Positions 38,103 through 49,444 of a stretch of DNA of 64,000 bases are shown piece by piece. This stretch comes from Rotaria sp. Silwood1 (lineage: Eukaryota > Rotifera > Eurotatoria > Philodinida > Philodinidae), in assembly GCA_905250075.1 (NCBI GenBank), contig CAJNOP010000023.1:828529-892528 (forward strand), given 5' to 3'. The notes beneath the pieces were generated by a model. It saw only the letters and a list, made by a program, of their open reading frames with translations. It had not been told where the DNA came from and ran no database searches. Within the stretch, counting starts at the first letter, position 1, and every line of letters starts with the position of its first letter. A program made the position numbers and the translations under genes.

Positions 38103-39984
38103 TTTGATTTAATCTACAATAAATATCATCTTATATTTATATACGCAAATGACTTGTAAACGTATGATTCATCAAATGTAACTTATTTATTTTTGAATAA
38201 CAAAAAGTACAAAAAAAAACGTGATGATGTGTAACGTAATAGATTAGTTTCACGATAATATCATATCGATTTTATTTTTGAAATATAAGTTATATACATT
38301 TGTTATTGAATATATCACATTAAAATAAAAAATAAAAAAGTGAATCATTTTATAGCAAATAAAATTCGAAATCTTCGCTTTCTATATTCAAAAAGAAATT
38401 GCTTTTCAGCTAATTGTATATAAGAAAAACCTTGAGCTTTTTATGTGATTAGAAATGCAATTTTAATTAAATTTTTTAATCAAATCTTCTCATAGGTATC
38501 TTTATAGTACACTGTATATAGAATCAAATGAAATAGGATAGAAGGTCTAAGGAACTATTATAATAAGAGTTAGAAAATTTTTCTTTTGAGCTCGAATCCT
38601 ATATGTTTTCATGCTTTAGTCTGATCGAGACGAAAACATTCTTAATGAGACAAATATTCTTTTCCATGATATTTTTTTTGTCTTATTATTAATGTACAGA
38701 AAGTATAGTTAGGACATTTTTTTTTAAGTATAGTCTGATGGGAAACCACAAAAAAAAGGAAGAAATATAAAAGGTTAGTTTGCCCTTGAATTAAAATAGC
38801 ATTTCTATTTTCGATATTTGAAATAATACAAAAATAATAATATAAAAACTTTGAAAAATGAAATTTGTTTGTTTCAAATTAATTTAGGGGAATTTATATG
38901 TTAGATATTTTTGTTTTATTTGACAAGCGTTATCTTATATAATTTTACTTTTTCATTTGTATATTGATTACGATAATCAAGTTTTTAAATTGAGCTTTTT
39001 TACTAAATCATCGGAGAGTAAATCATACTGAAACTTGAGATTTTTTACAACTAACGGGTGACCCATAATCAATGGCCGCCTTTTCCATTTAATTTTTTCA
39101 TCATTTAATAAGTTTTAAGTAAAAAGCAAAATGTACCACAAGATGCAGCATGAAAAGCTCTATAATTTACAGAAGCCCGATTATTTGATAGTTGCTCTTT
39201 TTGCTTTCAAAATGGGCAAAATTTTGAGTGCCGAAATTGCGACCGTGCGAAAATTGGTCACACAGAAGTGTGCTGTTTTTGAAAACAATTAGAATAAACT
39301 TTACTGTGTAAATTGTACAACTTTTCGTGCTACATCTAGTGGCATATTTTGTTTTTTTTTAGGAAGACATATTAGATGATAAAAAGGTGAAAGAAGAAAA
39401 AAGAAATTTCTCGTGTGTGCAGAACAAAAGGATTTTTTCGCAACGACGAAACTTGGCCTCACAGAATTTTGTTTATTTCGAAAACAAAAAGTATACAATT
39501 AAAATGAACTCTTCAATCTTCTGAAGTCTTTTGTTTGTTAATAAAACTTATTACATGATGAAAAAATAAAATGGAAAATGCGATTATTTATTATAGGTCA
39601 CTCATTATATATTTTCTTTCTTTCTTTCCTTCTCTCAATACACAATGGTGCTTCTCTCTTATTTTTTTAACAAAATTTCATATGATGTAGAAAAAAATCG
39701 AAAACAGGCAACCAACAGAGTGCTACATATATTGTCTACTATTTCATTAGTTTTTATGTTTCTTCCACGCGCATATCCATCCAAACAACAACTATTACGA
39801 ACAACTAGATTGGGTAATATAACCAGAAAGAGAAAATGAGAAAAATATCATAAGAGATAAAAGGATAATCTATTTATGTTTCCAGCTGTGATGTGATGAT
39901 AACAGACAATTATTTATTTTAGGACAATGCTCTGAAGTTTGTTCCTGTTCATGTTGTTATAATGTTCGTCGTTATTATCGACGA
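38103..39984. other. Spacer between the NRF-6 and fringe genes
   Basis: AT-rich. It contains the foldback element at 39,054-39,607 and, from 39,645 to 39,813, a possible 5' exon of the fringe gene. The short ORF on the minus strand at 39,301-39,498 lies inside the element and is not a gene. Confidence 0.5.
39054..39607. mobile_element. Foldback element with long inverted arms and an internal tandem copy
   Basis: The left end reads GGGTGACCCATAAT and the right end, inverted, GAGTGACCTATAAT. Next to them TTTTCCATTTAATTTTTTCA pairs with its near-identical partner (39,540-39,607). Further in, the core ATGTACCACAAGATGCAGCA (39,131) pairs with its inverted copy at 39,308-39,348. The right arm is present twice in tandem (about 39,236-39,390 and 39,430-39,607): GAAAATTGGTCACACAGAA recurs as GAAACTTGGCCTCACAGAA. 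No coding capacity. Confidence 0.75.
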
Positions 39985-40944
39985 ATGTTTTTCTTAAATT
40001 TTTCTTCATATCAGAAGTATCTATTAATCATTCTTTTATTTTCTATATTTTTTTATTATAATTTATTATTCCAAAGAAAAAATTCTGATATAATTAATCA
40101 AAAATCGAATTCTATTCGAATATTATATGTTATTCGAACAAGTTCACATTTTTATCAAAAACGTTTAATTTATCTTCTTCAAACATGGATATCATTAGTA
40201 AATGATGATACTTTTTTTGTTACGGATATATTTCTACCAAATATATCTAAAAAACATATGATTTCAACGAAGAAAACATGCGGACCTGATACTCATTCAA
40301 TGAATATTTTATGTTGTAAAACAGCACATGACTTTATTATTTTTCATCGTTATTTATTAGAGTATGAGTGGTTTTGTCATTTTGATGATGATCAATATGT
40401 AAATGTTAATAATCTTAAAAAATATTTGTCTACACTCAATCCTAATCAACCTTATTATATTGGACGTGCCTCATGGTCTGATACTGTAAAACGATCAAAA
40501 GAACCATATCCATATTCATTTTGGTTTGCTACATTAGGTGCTGGTGTGTGTCTATCAAAACGTACAATTATTCTTCTTGAATCTTATACAAAGAGTGTAT
40601 CAGAATTTATTGATGGTTGTATAAATGAAAATTATCATGATGATATCTATTTAGGTTTTATCTTAAATGCATATTTAAATATAACATTAACAAAAAATAA
40701 TCATTTTCATTCTCATCTTGAAAAATTCTTTTATCAGAATAAACAAACATTCCTTCATACATTTACAAATGAAATAACATTTGGTTTTAGAACACCTGAT
40801 CGATATCCTTATTATCTTCCTCAATTGTATAAAACTCATTTAGATCCATATCGTATACGAACACTTCATTGTCTTCTTTATATAACACAATTTAAAGAAT
40901 GTGAAACAAAAATTCATCAACATATTTTTAATTCTACTAAATAG
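39985..40944 (+). CDS. Fringe-type beta-1,3-N-acetylglucosaminyltransferase (GT31)
   Basis: Golgi type II enzyme that adds GlcNAc to O-fucose on EGF repeats, modulating Notch. 319 aa in one exon. A cytoplasmic end and TM anchor lie at about residues 11-29. The catalytic domain matches fringe closely: RLIYLLQTWIS (60-70), the WFCHFDDDQYVNVNNL block with the metal-binding DDD at 134-136, YYIGRAS (157-163), FWFATLGAGVCLS (179-191), HDDIYLGFI (218-226) and FHSHLEKF (241-248), then RIRTLHCLLY near the end. The frame is open upstream to an AG at about 39,922. An exon at 39,645-39,813 (ATG, donor G|GTAATA) would join in phase and add about 80 residues; I prefer the ATG at 39,985 because it gives normal topology. 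The stop is only 16 bp from the convergent MRPS31 stop. Confidence 0.9.
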   Translation: MFFLNFSSYQKYLLIILLFSIFFYYNLLFQRKNSDIINQKSNSIRILYVIRTSSHFYQKRLIYLLQTWISLVNDDTFFVTDIFLPNISKKHMISTKKTCGPDTHSMNILCCKTAHDFIIFHRYLLEYEWFCHFDDDQYVNVNNLKKYLSTLNPNQPYYIGRASWSDTVKRSKEPYPYSFWFATLGAGVCLSKRTIILLESYTKSVSEFIDGCINENYHDDIYLGFILNAYLNITLTKNNHFHSHLEKFFYQNKQTFLHTFTNEITFGFRTPDRYPYYLPQLYKTHLDPYRIRTLHCLLYITQFKECETKIHQHIFNSTK

Positions 40945-40960
40945 ATCAACAATACAATAT

Positions 40961-43900
40961 TTAGTTTTTACTAGCCGTCGATGCTTTAGTAGGTGTTGAA
41001 GTAACGACAGGAACAACTTTAGGTGGAGCTGGTGGTGGTGTTGGTTTTGGTTTATATGTTGAAACAGGTTTTGTAACAGGTGATGGTGTTGTTGATGTTT
41101 TAATTGCACCTGTATGAACGGTTTCATTAAAAATATTCATTTTTTCATTAAAATATGTTCGAAACCAATTGATATGTTCAATTTTTTGTTCAACTGTCCA
41201 ATAAGGATTTCGACCAAGACCAACACAAACAAGTTCCATAAATTGACGAATCAATGGTGAATTTGGAAAATCATTTAAATGACGTTCTAATAAAACATGT
41301 TCATAAAATGGAACATCTGCTTCAGGACCAATATCTAACAAAAACCAAGAAAAAAAAAACATGTCATAAAATTCTTTTTTTTACAAATAAAGAAAAATAA
41401 AACAAACCTTGTTCATTATTAATAGGAAATTTCCAAAGAATACCATCATTCGTCCATTGAATCATTTCTTCAAAAGCATTTCTTGGTGGTATTGATGATA
41501 TTCGTGTCAATTCATCTTGTTCATATTTTTCCCATATTGGAGTTGTTTTTGAAGATATTTCTATGAACAAAAAAAAAATTTTTTCATTGTTGTTTTATAA
41601 ATATTTGATTTTTCTTTTTTATTATAAAAAAAACAAACCATTAACATCTTTTGTAGTAAAAATTCCTAATGGTTCACCACTCCATAATTGATGTGGTCTT
41701 TAATAAAAATAAATAAATAAATAAATAAAATTTTTGATAAAGTTTTTGTTACCTGAGAAATTCTTGCCGACGTTTATTATCACGAATTGATTTTCGTGTG
41801 TCACTGCTATCACGCTTTTGTTCACGTTGATCACTAAAACGTGGTCTTGCCATAGCTTCATCTAAATAAAAAAAAATCGAATTGAATCTTTAATTTTGAA
41901 CATTTACAGTGGCTGATACAAGTTTAGAGCAGTTTTATTTTTGAATTTTCTTCTCTATGGTAATAGCTACATAAAATCTAAAAAAAACATTTGAATAGCT
42001 AAAATAATTCTCTGACATCTATGCAAAGCTTTTTTGAAAATAGTTCTATTTGATAGAGTGAAATGAAATATCTCGACTCTCGTCATCGAACTGCATTCAA
42101 TTTGTAGAAGACCTCAAAGCGTCAAATGCAGTGAAATAATTGAAATTTTTTATCAAAATAAACTAAAAATGGTTCTTAGGTCTTCTGTTCGATGAACACA
42201 GCCCGACCGAATCTAGGATCAATTCGATGCACTCTAAATTCGAGACACCTTTTTTTTTGCCCTATCCAATAAAATCCTTTTAACTATTCAAATATTTATT
42301 CAGATTCTTACTAGCTTATATCATTGAGGAGAGAATTCAGAAAATAAAACTTATTCCTATAGATACCATCTTGAATAAAATCATCTTCAAGTGTTGATTT
42401 TGATGTAGTACGAGTTGGTTTCAATTGAAAATCACGTAATAATGATCTATGAGAGAGAGAATATTGTCAATATTAAACTTTGAAAAAAAAAGTTGAACTT
42501 ACGAAAAAGCTTCGGTTGTTTTTTCAACATTAACATTCGATGCTGGACGAGTTTGTCTTTTTTTTGGTGTTCTTTCATATTCATCATGTTGTTTTAAATC
42601 AGAATATTCTTCACGATGTTCAGGTTTATTTTCTATTCGTCTTGCAGTTTTACTAACGATTCGATGACCACGTAAAGCATCAAGTAATTCTTGTTCTATA
42701 TTACTACTTTCATTTGGTGAATTAGTTGGTGTTAAAGAATCAGCAACTTGACGTGTTATAGTTTTTACTTCACTTGATTCAGTATCAAGAATAACGGGTG
42801 GACGAACTTTTCTATTCAATGCAAAAAAAAACAAATAATTTCATTGTAACTATTAAGAAACATAAGAAAATAGTTAAAAAAAAGAGTACGATAAAAGTGT
42901 TCGAACGATTGATTTTGAGGATATGTTAAGAGCAATTGAGTTTCTAAAGAGTTTGAATAGAAAAAAAAACAAAATCTAATTGACATATTTAAATTAAAGT
43001 CACAGTTATTCTTGATTTTCTTTAACCTTGACACAACCATCTGGAGTCCGTGTGGGGATCCCAGGCAATTTCATCATATTGTTATAAGTACGCAATATTA
43101 GATGACACCGTTTATTTTCCAGTTACGCCCAATTATTATTTATATGAGTAGACTATTCTGAAGTATATATGAATCTTTGTTGAATATCTGAGGCTCGCCT
43201 TTACTTCAGTGAGATTTATTGTTATATTATACATTCATAATATTTAATCGATCCATATCCTTTAAAGTATGCGTTAGGGATACTTAGTATAATACATTGA
43301 TAAAATCAGTCAATTATACGCAATTATTATTTTTAAGCAGAGCAATTCACAGTATATGTAAATACTGAGTAAGCGACACATGATTGCATACGCTGCGCAT
43401 ACAGAAAATGATAAGATCAAGGAAACAGACTAGATAAATATCGTTCAAACTAACTGTTGTTCTTCTTCTAATAAAATCTTCTCTCGAGCCCTCATATGTC
43501 CATAATGAACTAGCAAACACTTTGTATGTTATATTTATTTTATTAATTTATAATTCGCACGAACTCCACGTGGATACCAAATGTTAGTCCTACAGGTGGT
43601 CGTGGTACGATTAAACTGAATCTGCTCAGACATATTCACGGAATTTTTGTTGTAGAGAGAATCAAATTTTTCTCATCTAGTTTTGATCAGACAGGAATTA
43701 CTTATACTCTTCTTTATTCATATTTGATAATTATTCGGTACACGAAAAAACAAAAAAAAAAAGAAAATTTATAATTATATCAATTATTTTTGATAAATGT
43801 TTCATGAAAAAAAAATACTTGTGATTATATGCATCATACGTATAGTTGACATTAATTATAACAAACAAATTATCAGTATCATCATATAGCTTTCATTGAT

Positions 43901-45738
43901 TATTTAACATAAATGTCAGTACTAACACAAACATTGTAAACTGAACTTGGAAGAGGAGAATCAGCCCTTCACAGTGTGAATTTTTCGCATGGCAGACAAA
44001 TATGTGACTTCCTTATTCGGAAATGATTGACTATGATACAGAAAAGCATTTTTAAGAAACAAGAGTTTCTCTACGAGAAAGAAATGTTTCGGGGAAGGAT
44101 CTTGTCTTGATTTTTTCGAGAAATTTGTTTTCTTCAATGTTGTTTCCTGTTCTATATCAATTGATGTAATTTAATACACTAATTCCGAATATACTATTTT
44201 TATCGGTTAACTATTTGTCCAAAACCAGAAAAACTGAAAAAACCTAGATTTTTTTCGGAACTCACTGTGAAATCCAGGAATGTTTGTGCTAAGCGAGATT
44301 AGAGATAACCGATAGAAGAACATTCTGGTAAAATTTGGAAAAGTTTGAAGGTTGGGTGGCTCATTTTACGAGACTAACTTTTTGGACGACAACGTAGAAA
44401 AAATTATTATTCTTCTCTCGTAAGTTGAATCTAGAAATTAAAAAAATATTTTTTACTATTGTATAAAGCTTCACTTAGAGATTAAGAAAATATGCTCGTT
44501 TCGGGTGCCAAACAGTTAAATTTTGTCAGATATGTGTATTCCCGGTGACAGCATTATGTTTAGGCAATCGATTGTTCAGTTTCTTGTAAGATCATAACAA
44601 AGTTATTTATACTATTAGATCGGCTATATTTCGAATTATGTTTGTTTATATTTAAATCTTGAAAAAGAATGGTTTTCATCTTTAATCCAATGTCCACCTA
44701 AATGCGCACTGCAACTTCCCTTTTTTTGTGAACATCTTTGAATTTGATCGAAAGGATCTCAGTCACTTCCACAATTTATCTTGTCTAAATTAATTCTTGA
44801 TCAAAATTGAATAAAAACTCCTAGAGAAATAACAGCTATCTTAAAAAGAATAAGATCTCTTCTCATAGACAACTTTAGTCCTTATATCCAACATCTACTA
44901 GATGCTACGAAAATTTCCGTTCCACAATTGGATTTAACCAATGCAGACAACAGATATTACTTATGATAAAATTAAGATTTAGAGTTCCTAAAATATCTAT
45001 AATATTTTTATTTCAAATCAATTTTTCCAATTATGTATCCTCTTGAAAAAATAATTGAAAATAAAGCATGTACCAAATATTTCTTGTAAGAAATGGTTGT
45101 TATATTTTAATTATTATACTCTTGACTCAACAAGACTATAATTATTATGTTAATAAAAGCGTCTTGCTGAAATTTATTTTTTTTTTCCGAAAAATCGGAT
45201 ATATTAATTACAACGACTTACATTTCTTTCTGTCCACTTTGTTCTCCTTCACGTTTTGGTTTTCTATCTCTTGACTCAAATGATTTAGCAGATTTAATTC
45301 TATCATTTGATGATGATCGATCACGTTCATTAACAAATTTTTTTTGTCGATTTAAATTTTTCACATTTAAACTTCGAAGAAGATCTTCAGTTTGATGATC
45401 ATCATCTTTTGATAATAATGTTTCATCTTTAAAAATCAAAAGAATTGATTAGATTAGAATAACAAAAAAAAAAAAAAAACTTAGAATAAAAAATATTTAC
45501 TAGTTATCGTTCGTGTTTTTTCAATTCTATCATCATTTATTGATTGTTTTCTATTTTTAATTATATTTCGAGAAGTATTAGAATTTTTTCGTTCAAAATT
45601 TAAAAGTTCTTCATTTAAACGAGATGATTTTTGTTTTGATTCATCATCTGTTGATTGTTTCGATTTAAATCGATATTGATATGATGTTAAAGGATATATA
45701 TATTGATAAAGAGTTGATACTCGTCGTAATGTTAACAT
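40961..45738 (-). CDS. MRPS31: Mitochondrial small-subunit ribosomal protein mS31 (MRPS31)
   Basis: Component of the mitoribosome small subunit. Exon 1 (from 45738) starts with an Arg/Tyr-rich presequence (MLTLRRVSTLYQYIYPLTSY). Exon 2 ends at 45222, followed by a 2.4-kb intron. Exon 3 begins at 42811 (KVRPPVILDTESSEV), and the middle is charged and disordered, as in the family. The conserved C-terminal domain spans several small exons: PHQLWSGEPLGIF, IPPRNAFEEMIQWTNDGILW, KFPINNEQG, EHVLLERHLNDFP, PLIRQFMELVCVGLGRNPY, EQKIEHINWFRTYFNEK. Compare human [22 protein letters not shown]. After this the protein continues with about 50 residues rich in Thr, Pro and Lys, an extension absent from human MRPS31. 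An acceptor-like GGTTTTTAG lies 7 nt before the ATG. IDH3A lies 324 bp upstream on the same strand. Confidence 0.9.
42812..45221 (-). other. 2.4-kb intron of MRPS31
   Basis: Donor AT|GTAAGT and acceptor CATTGAATAG. The first third (43,030-43,620) is less AT-rich than the rest and has two similar words about 520 bp apart (see findings), so it may be a remnant mobile element. No open gene. Confidence 0.6.
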
Positions 45739-46062
45739 AGATATTCTAAAAACCAGAATAAGAATAATAAATTTATTCGTTTTTATTTATTTTATTCTGT
45801 TTGAACAAAAATATAAGGTTTGAGAAAGAAAAGGACAACAAACAGACAACATGCAAGCATAATATAAACAAAAACACAAAACAAAACATTTTCAATACAA
45901 AAAAAAAAAGAAGAACAGAAAAAAAAGATCAAAACTAACTGCTTGCATAAATCATCATCCATGGCGACTTAGAAAAGCAAAACGAGGATTCTTTAATTGG
46001 ATAAAACACAGACATAAATGACTAAAAACTAAGCAATCGACTAGATTATAGTTCGTATGAAA

Positions 46063-49000
46063 TCATGTTAAATCTTTAATACGTCCACATATTTCGGCTG
46101 TATATTCCGAACATTTTGATTTACCACCCAAATCACCAGTAAGTACCTATATTAGAAAAAAAAAACGATATTTTTTTTTATTGGCTAAACGTAAAACTGT
46201 TCGAATAAGATTTTAAAGTGAGTTTGTATTCAATCAATATTTCTTTTTTTTTTTTACGAATAAAATACTTTAAATTGTGTACATGTGCTATGAATAAAAT
46301 TACTGTACACAATTCGATTTAAGTCAATTGTCTATTGTAATATGTGATTTTATGTCTTTTTTTGAATAAATCAATACATCATACAGAAAATCTAGTCACA
46401 AAGGATCGATGCATTTCTTACTTGATTTCATTTCATGGGTTTCTCAGATCAATCTTAATATTATTAATTATAAAGAATAAATTGTATAATAAAAAACAAC
46501 AAGAAAAAAAAACAAATCTTATCAACATTTATAATGCACACGCAGATTATAAAGATTACGAGAAAATGAAGTTGTTTGTTTTTTTTTTTTCATTTACTTC
46601 TTTAAATATATTATTTTTGTTACATTGAATTAATAATGATGAACCTTGATAATTAAATACAATTCCATTAGAAGATACAGTTGTTAATTGCATATTATTT
46701 GTTGTTCTCTCTTTACATTGAATATATATGTCTTAAAAATGATCATTGTCACATGATTTAGTTTAAGTCGAAGTATTAAATGAATTTTAATTAATCAATG
46801 ACCATTGAAGAATGAATTCTTCAAATGACTAATCATCAAGATCAGTGAAAGCTGACAACCTCCTTTTAATTTGATAAACTATGACCGAGCTGGAGTTTGT
46901 TTGACATCAATACGTTGTATAATATATAGGACTATGTTTTATCTTTTGCATTACCCCCTAAATATGTCTATGTGAACTCAGAAAAAATCGGTATTTATCT
47001 TATAGAAAATTCTCAATTATGAAATATGATAGAATCATAGATTTTTTTTTATGACATACTTTTCCTTCTTTAATTGTATCAAAACATGCTTTTTCAATTA
47101 GTTCAGCTTTATCAAACATATGTAAATGACGTAACATCATAACAGCACTTAAAAGTAATGCCGTTGGATTTGCTTTATCTTGTCCGGCAATATCGGGTGC
47201 TGTACCATGAACAGCTTCAAAAATTGCTGCTCCACCTTCACCAATATTTCCACTAGGCGTTAAACCTAAACCACCAATAAGACCTGCACAAAGATCACTA
47301 AGAATATCACCATATAAATTTGGCATAACAAGACAATCGAATTGAGTTGGATCTTGAACCATCTATATTTCGACAAAAAAAAAAAGAAAGCAAACAAACT
47401 ATTATTGAAGCCAAATTATAAAATAGGTCAATACTTTTCAAATAACTTGCAATAGAAATATCATAAAGACTTGACACTTTTACCATTTAAGAGGGAAGAT
47501 CCAAAGTCCTCAAGATATATAGAAATTTGTGTGGTCAAAAAATAACAAAGCAAATGAATTCTTGGTGAAGATTCTTGAAAATGATATTGTGATGTCATCT
47601 TTCTTTTGATCTACGAAAGATCGACATTTCTAGCCTTTTTTTGTTTGAGAGTTATCAGACTTATCTTGAAACTTCTGATTTCGACTAATTGAATCGTGAA
47701 CACTCAAAATAGCAGATAGGCAGACGATACATTATTATGCTGAGTCAAACAGTAGTGTTTGTTTTTAGTTTTGAATCAATCATACGTTATTATCTTAATA
47801 TTTTATGAAATATTAACTCATTTCTTAAATAGAGGCTGACTATGGAGTTTTAGAAATATTGAGATAACAGTGTCAGATCGATGCGAACTTAAAAACAAAT
47901 ATTACCATTCGACTCAGCACTTTGAATTACTTCTATATAACTGCTTTTTCGGGTAATCACAAGTCAATTAGCTAAAATCGAAGATCTGAAGAAAAGCTTT
48001 ATAAATTTTGAACGAAACCAGCGAGAAATGCTGGCCTTGTGCAGATCGAAAGAAAAGAATTTTTTTCTATTGATGGCTTCTATTGTCCCTGTAATTTAAA
48101 AGAGACATGACTTGAAAGAATCGTTTTCAACAATCTCGACCAAAAACTGATCTGATTGACTCATTTTTTCACCAATCACTTTTCTATATATCTCGATGGC
48201 TTCGGATCTTCCCTCTTGAATACAGGTCTCTATGATGTTACTATCGAAAGTTATTCAAAAAAAAAAAACATTGGTCTGATTTATATTTTCACGTTGATAA
48301 TAGGCAAGTTCCTAATGAATTATTTTCCAATGAGAAACAAAAAACAAACCTTTAAACAAACTGTATCAAGATACATTTCTTCAAATTTAATTTCGGGATA
48401 TTTTTCAGCAACTTCACGTGCACTTCGAAGAAATAAACCATCTGAAAGACGCCTAAATTTATTCAAAGAAAGAAAACAAATGACTCCAATAGTAATAAAA
48501 AAAAAAAAACTTCCTACATGATGTTTGCTTTATGAACAACTGTTACTTTTTCTCTTTTATGTTGTTTAGCATAAAGAAATGCATATTCACATACACGTAA
48601 TGATGCATGTTGAGTTATAAGTTTAATACTTTGTACAACACCAGGTACAATTGTATGTTCAATGCCTGAATATTCACCTTCAGTATTTTCACGTATTGTA
48701 ACAAGATCAACATTTGTATATGGTGTTTCATAACCTAAATATATAAATAAAATTTATTTTGAAGCTTAAAAAAATAAAAAATAAAAAACTAACCTTGAAT
48801 AGTTTTACATGGTCTTACATTAGCAAATAGATTAAATTGTTTACGTAAAGCAAGATTAAGTGATTGATGTCCTTTGCCAACAGCTAGAAGAAGAAAAAGA
48901 GAAAATCAGAGTTTATTAATTTTTCGTTTAGAAAAAAAAACTAATTCTTTTCTTACGTGTAGCTAATGGTCCTTTAAGTCCAATACGATTTTTTGTAACT

Positions 49001-49444
49001 GATTCAATAGCTTTAACAGGAATTCGAAATTTTCCATCAGCCTAAATAAATTCTCCGTAAAAAAAAATTAATATGAAAAAAAAATTTTAAACATATTTCA
49101 TACTGATTTGATCGGTGTAACATCAACTGGTTCCCAATTTAATGGTACATTAGCAGCTTGAAATATTTGTTGAACACTTTTTGAGATTTCAGGACCAATA
49201 CCATCACCTAAATTTTAAAAATATTGTTTTTTCGTTTAAATCTAAAAGAAAAATTTTATTTACCTGGTATTAGAGTAATTGTTCGTGGAGTATCTGATGA
49301 AAAAGTTGTCGTATCAGTGTTGTGACTAATGCTATTGTTCGTTTCGGTTAAGAAAGGTGAAGTAGTAGTAAAATTACGTCCATGATAAATAGCTGATGTT
49401 GGACGGCATGTACTAACAAATCGACGTAATATTACAGATGACAT
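46063..49444 (-). CDS. IDH3A: Isocitrate dehydrogenase [NAD+] subunit alpha, mitochondrial
   Basis: Catalytic subunit of the TCA-cycle enzyme converting isocitrate to 2-oxoglutarate. Exon 1 (from 49444) has a Ser/Arg/Thr-rich mitochondrial presequence, then ITLIPG, continuing [16 protein letters not shown]. Following exons read [28 protein letters not shown] (substrate loop), [127 protein letters not shown]. After a 911-bp intron the last exon (46146-46063) gives [30 protein letters not shown]. The KCS..TAEIC end is that of alpha, not beta or gamma. Catalytic Tyr, Lys and Asp motifs are intact. A second intron of about 990 bp lies at 47,363-48,352. Confidence 0.95.
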
